From Ustilago trichophora (taxonomy: Eukaryota; Basidiomycota; Ustilaginomycetes; Ustilaginales; Ustilaginaceae), in assembly GCA_900323505.1 (NCBI GenBank), contig OOIN01000003.1:868001-932000 (forward strand): a stretch of 64,000 bases of DNA. The letters run 5' to 3'. The translations under genes and the position numbers were made by a program. The notes beneath the pieces were generated by a model, which had not been told where the DNA came from, searched no databases, and worked only from the letters and a program-made list of their open reading frames with translations. The first letter of the stretch is position 1. Every line of letters starts with the position of its first letter. Below are positions 63,956 to 64,000 of this stretch, piece by piece.

Positions 63956-64000
63956 GGCTGTTGTTTACGTTGTTGGGGCAGAGGGATGTGAAGTAGTCGT
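63956..64000. other. right edge of the window
   Basis: Forty-five bases upstream of the last gene; start of its promoter region. Confidence 0.4.

Overview
The window is nuclear DNA of a basidiomycete fungus. Gene style (long, mostly intron-free genes; single GT-AG introns of about 86-126 bases where present; CT-rich leaders; long Ser/Pro/Ala/Gln-rich disordered protein segments) and the gene set point to a smut fungus (Ustilaginaceae: Ustilago, Sporisorium, Moesziomyces). The species assignment is inference from style, not from a database match. No CRISPR array, rRNA, convincing tRNA or intact transposon was found.

Layout, left to right: 3' end of the second-largest RNA polymerase I subunit (+); a 4.1 kb gene-free block; a DASH-type cryptochrome (+) followed by a secreted tyrosinase with one intron (+); YAF9, a YEATS-domain chromatin reader (-), divergent from a large mitochondrial-type PPR protein (+); an orphan protein (-); a wax-synthase-like membrane acyltransferase with one intron (-); mitochondrial ribosomal protein uL14m with one intron (-); a 4 kb block with one possible small spliced gene; a PKA catalytic subunit (+) whose N-terminal part is separated from the kinase by an in-frame TGA; ELP1 (+), tail-to-tail with an HCS1/IGHMBP2-type helicase (-) that is frameshifted at a homopolymer; RPN8 (-) divergent from PGS1 (+); HIS3 (+); an 8.5 kb gene-free block rich in homopolymers and simple repeats; a FAM72-domain protein (+); a germ-cell-less-like BTB protein (+); an oxysterol-binding-protein homologue (-); a class III CoA-transferase (-); and a disordered, CDK-site-rich protein with a KEN box, a D-box and an RxL motif (-).

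Most genes are housekeeping: rRNA transcription, tRNA wobble modification, proteasome, cardiolipin synthesis, histidine synthesis, mitochondrial translation. No biosynthetic cluster or defence island is evident. The most unusual points are the PKA locus (in-frame TGA between two coding-like segments, three RRxS sites, a His12-Gln16 tract), the helicase frameshift, a perfect 13-bp inverted repeat in the RPN8-PGS1 divergent promoter, a 113-base poly(A) run, the FAM72 domain in a fungus, and the degron/CDK-site protein at the right edge.
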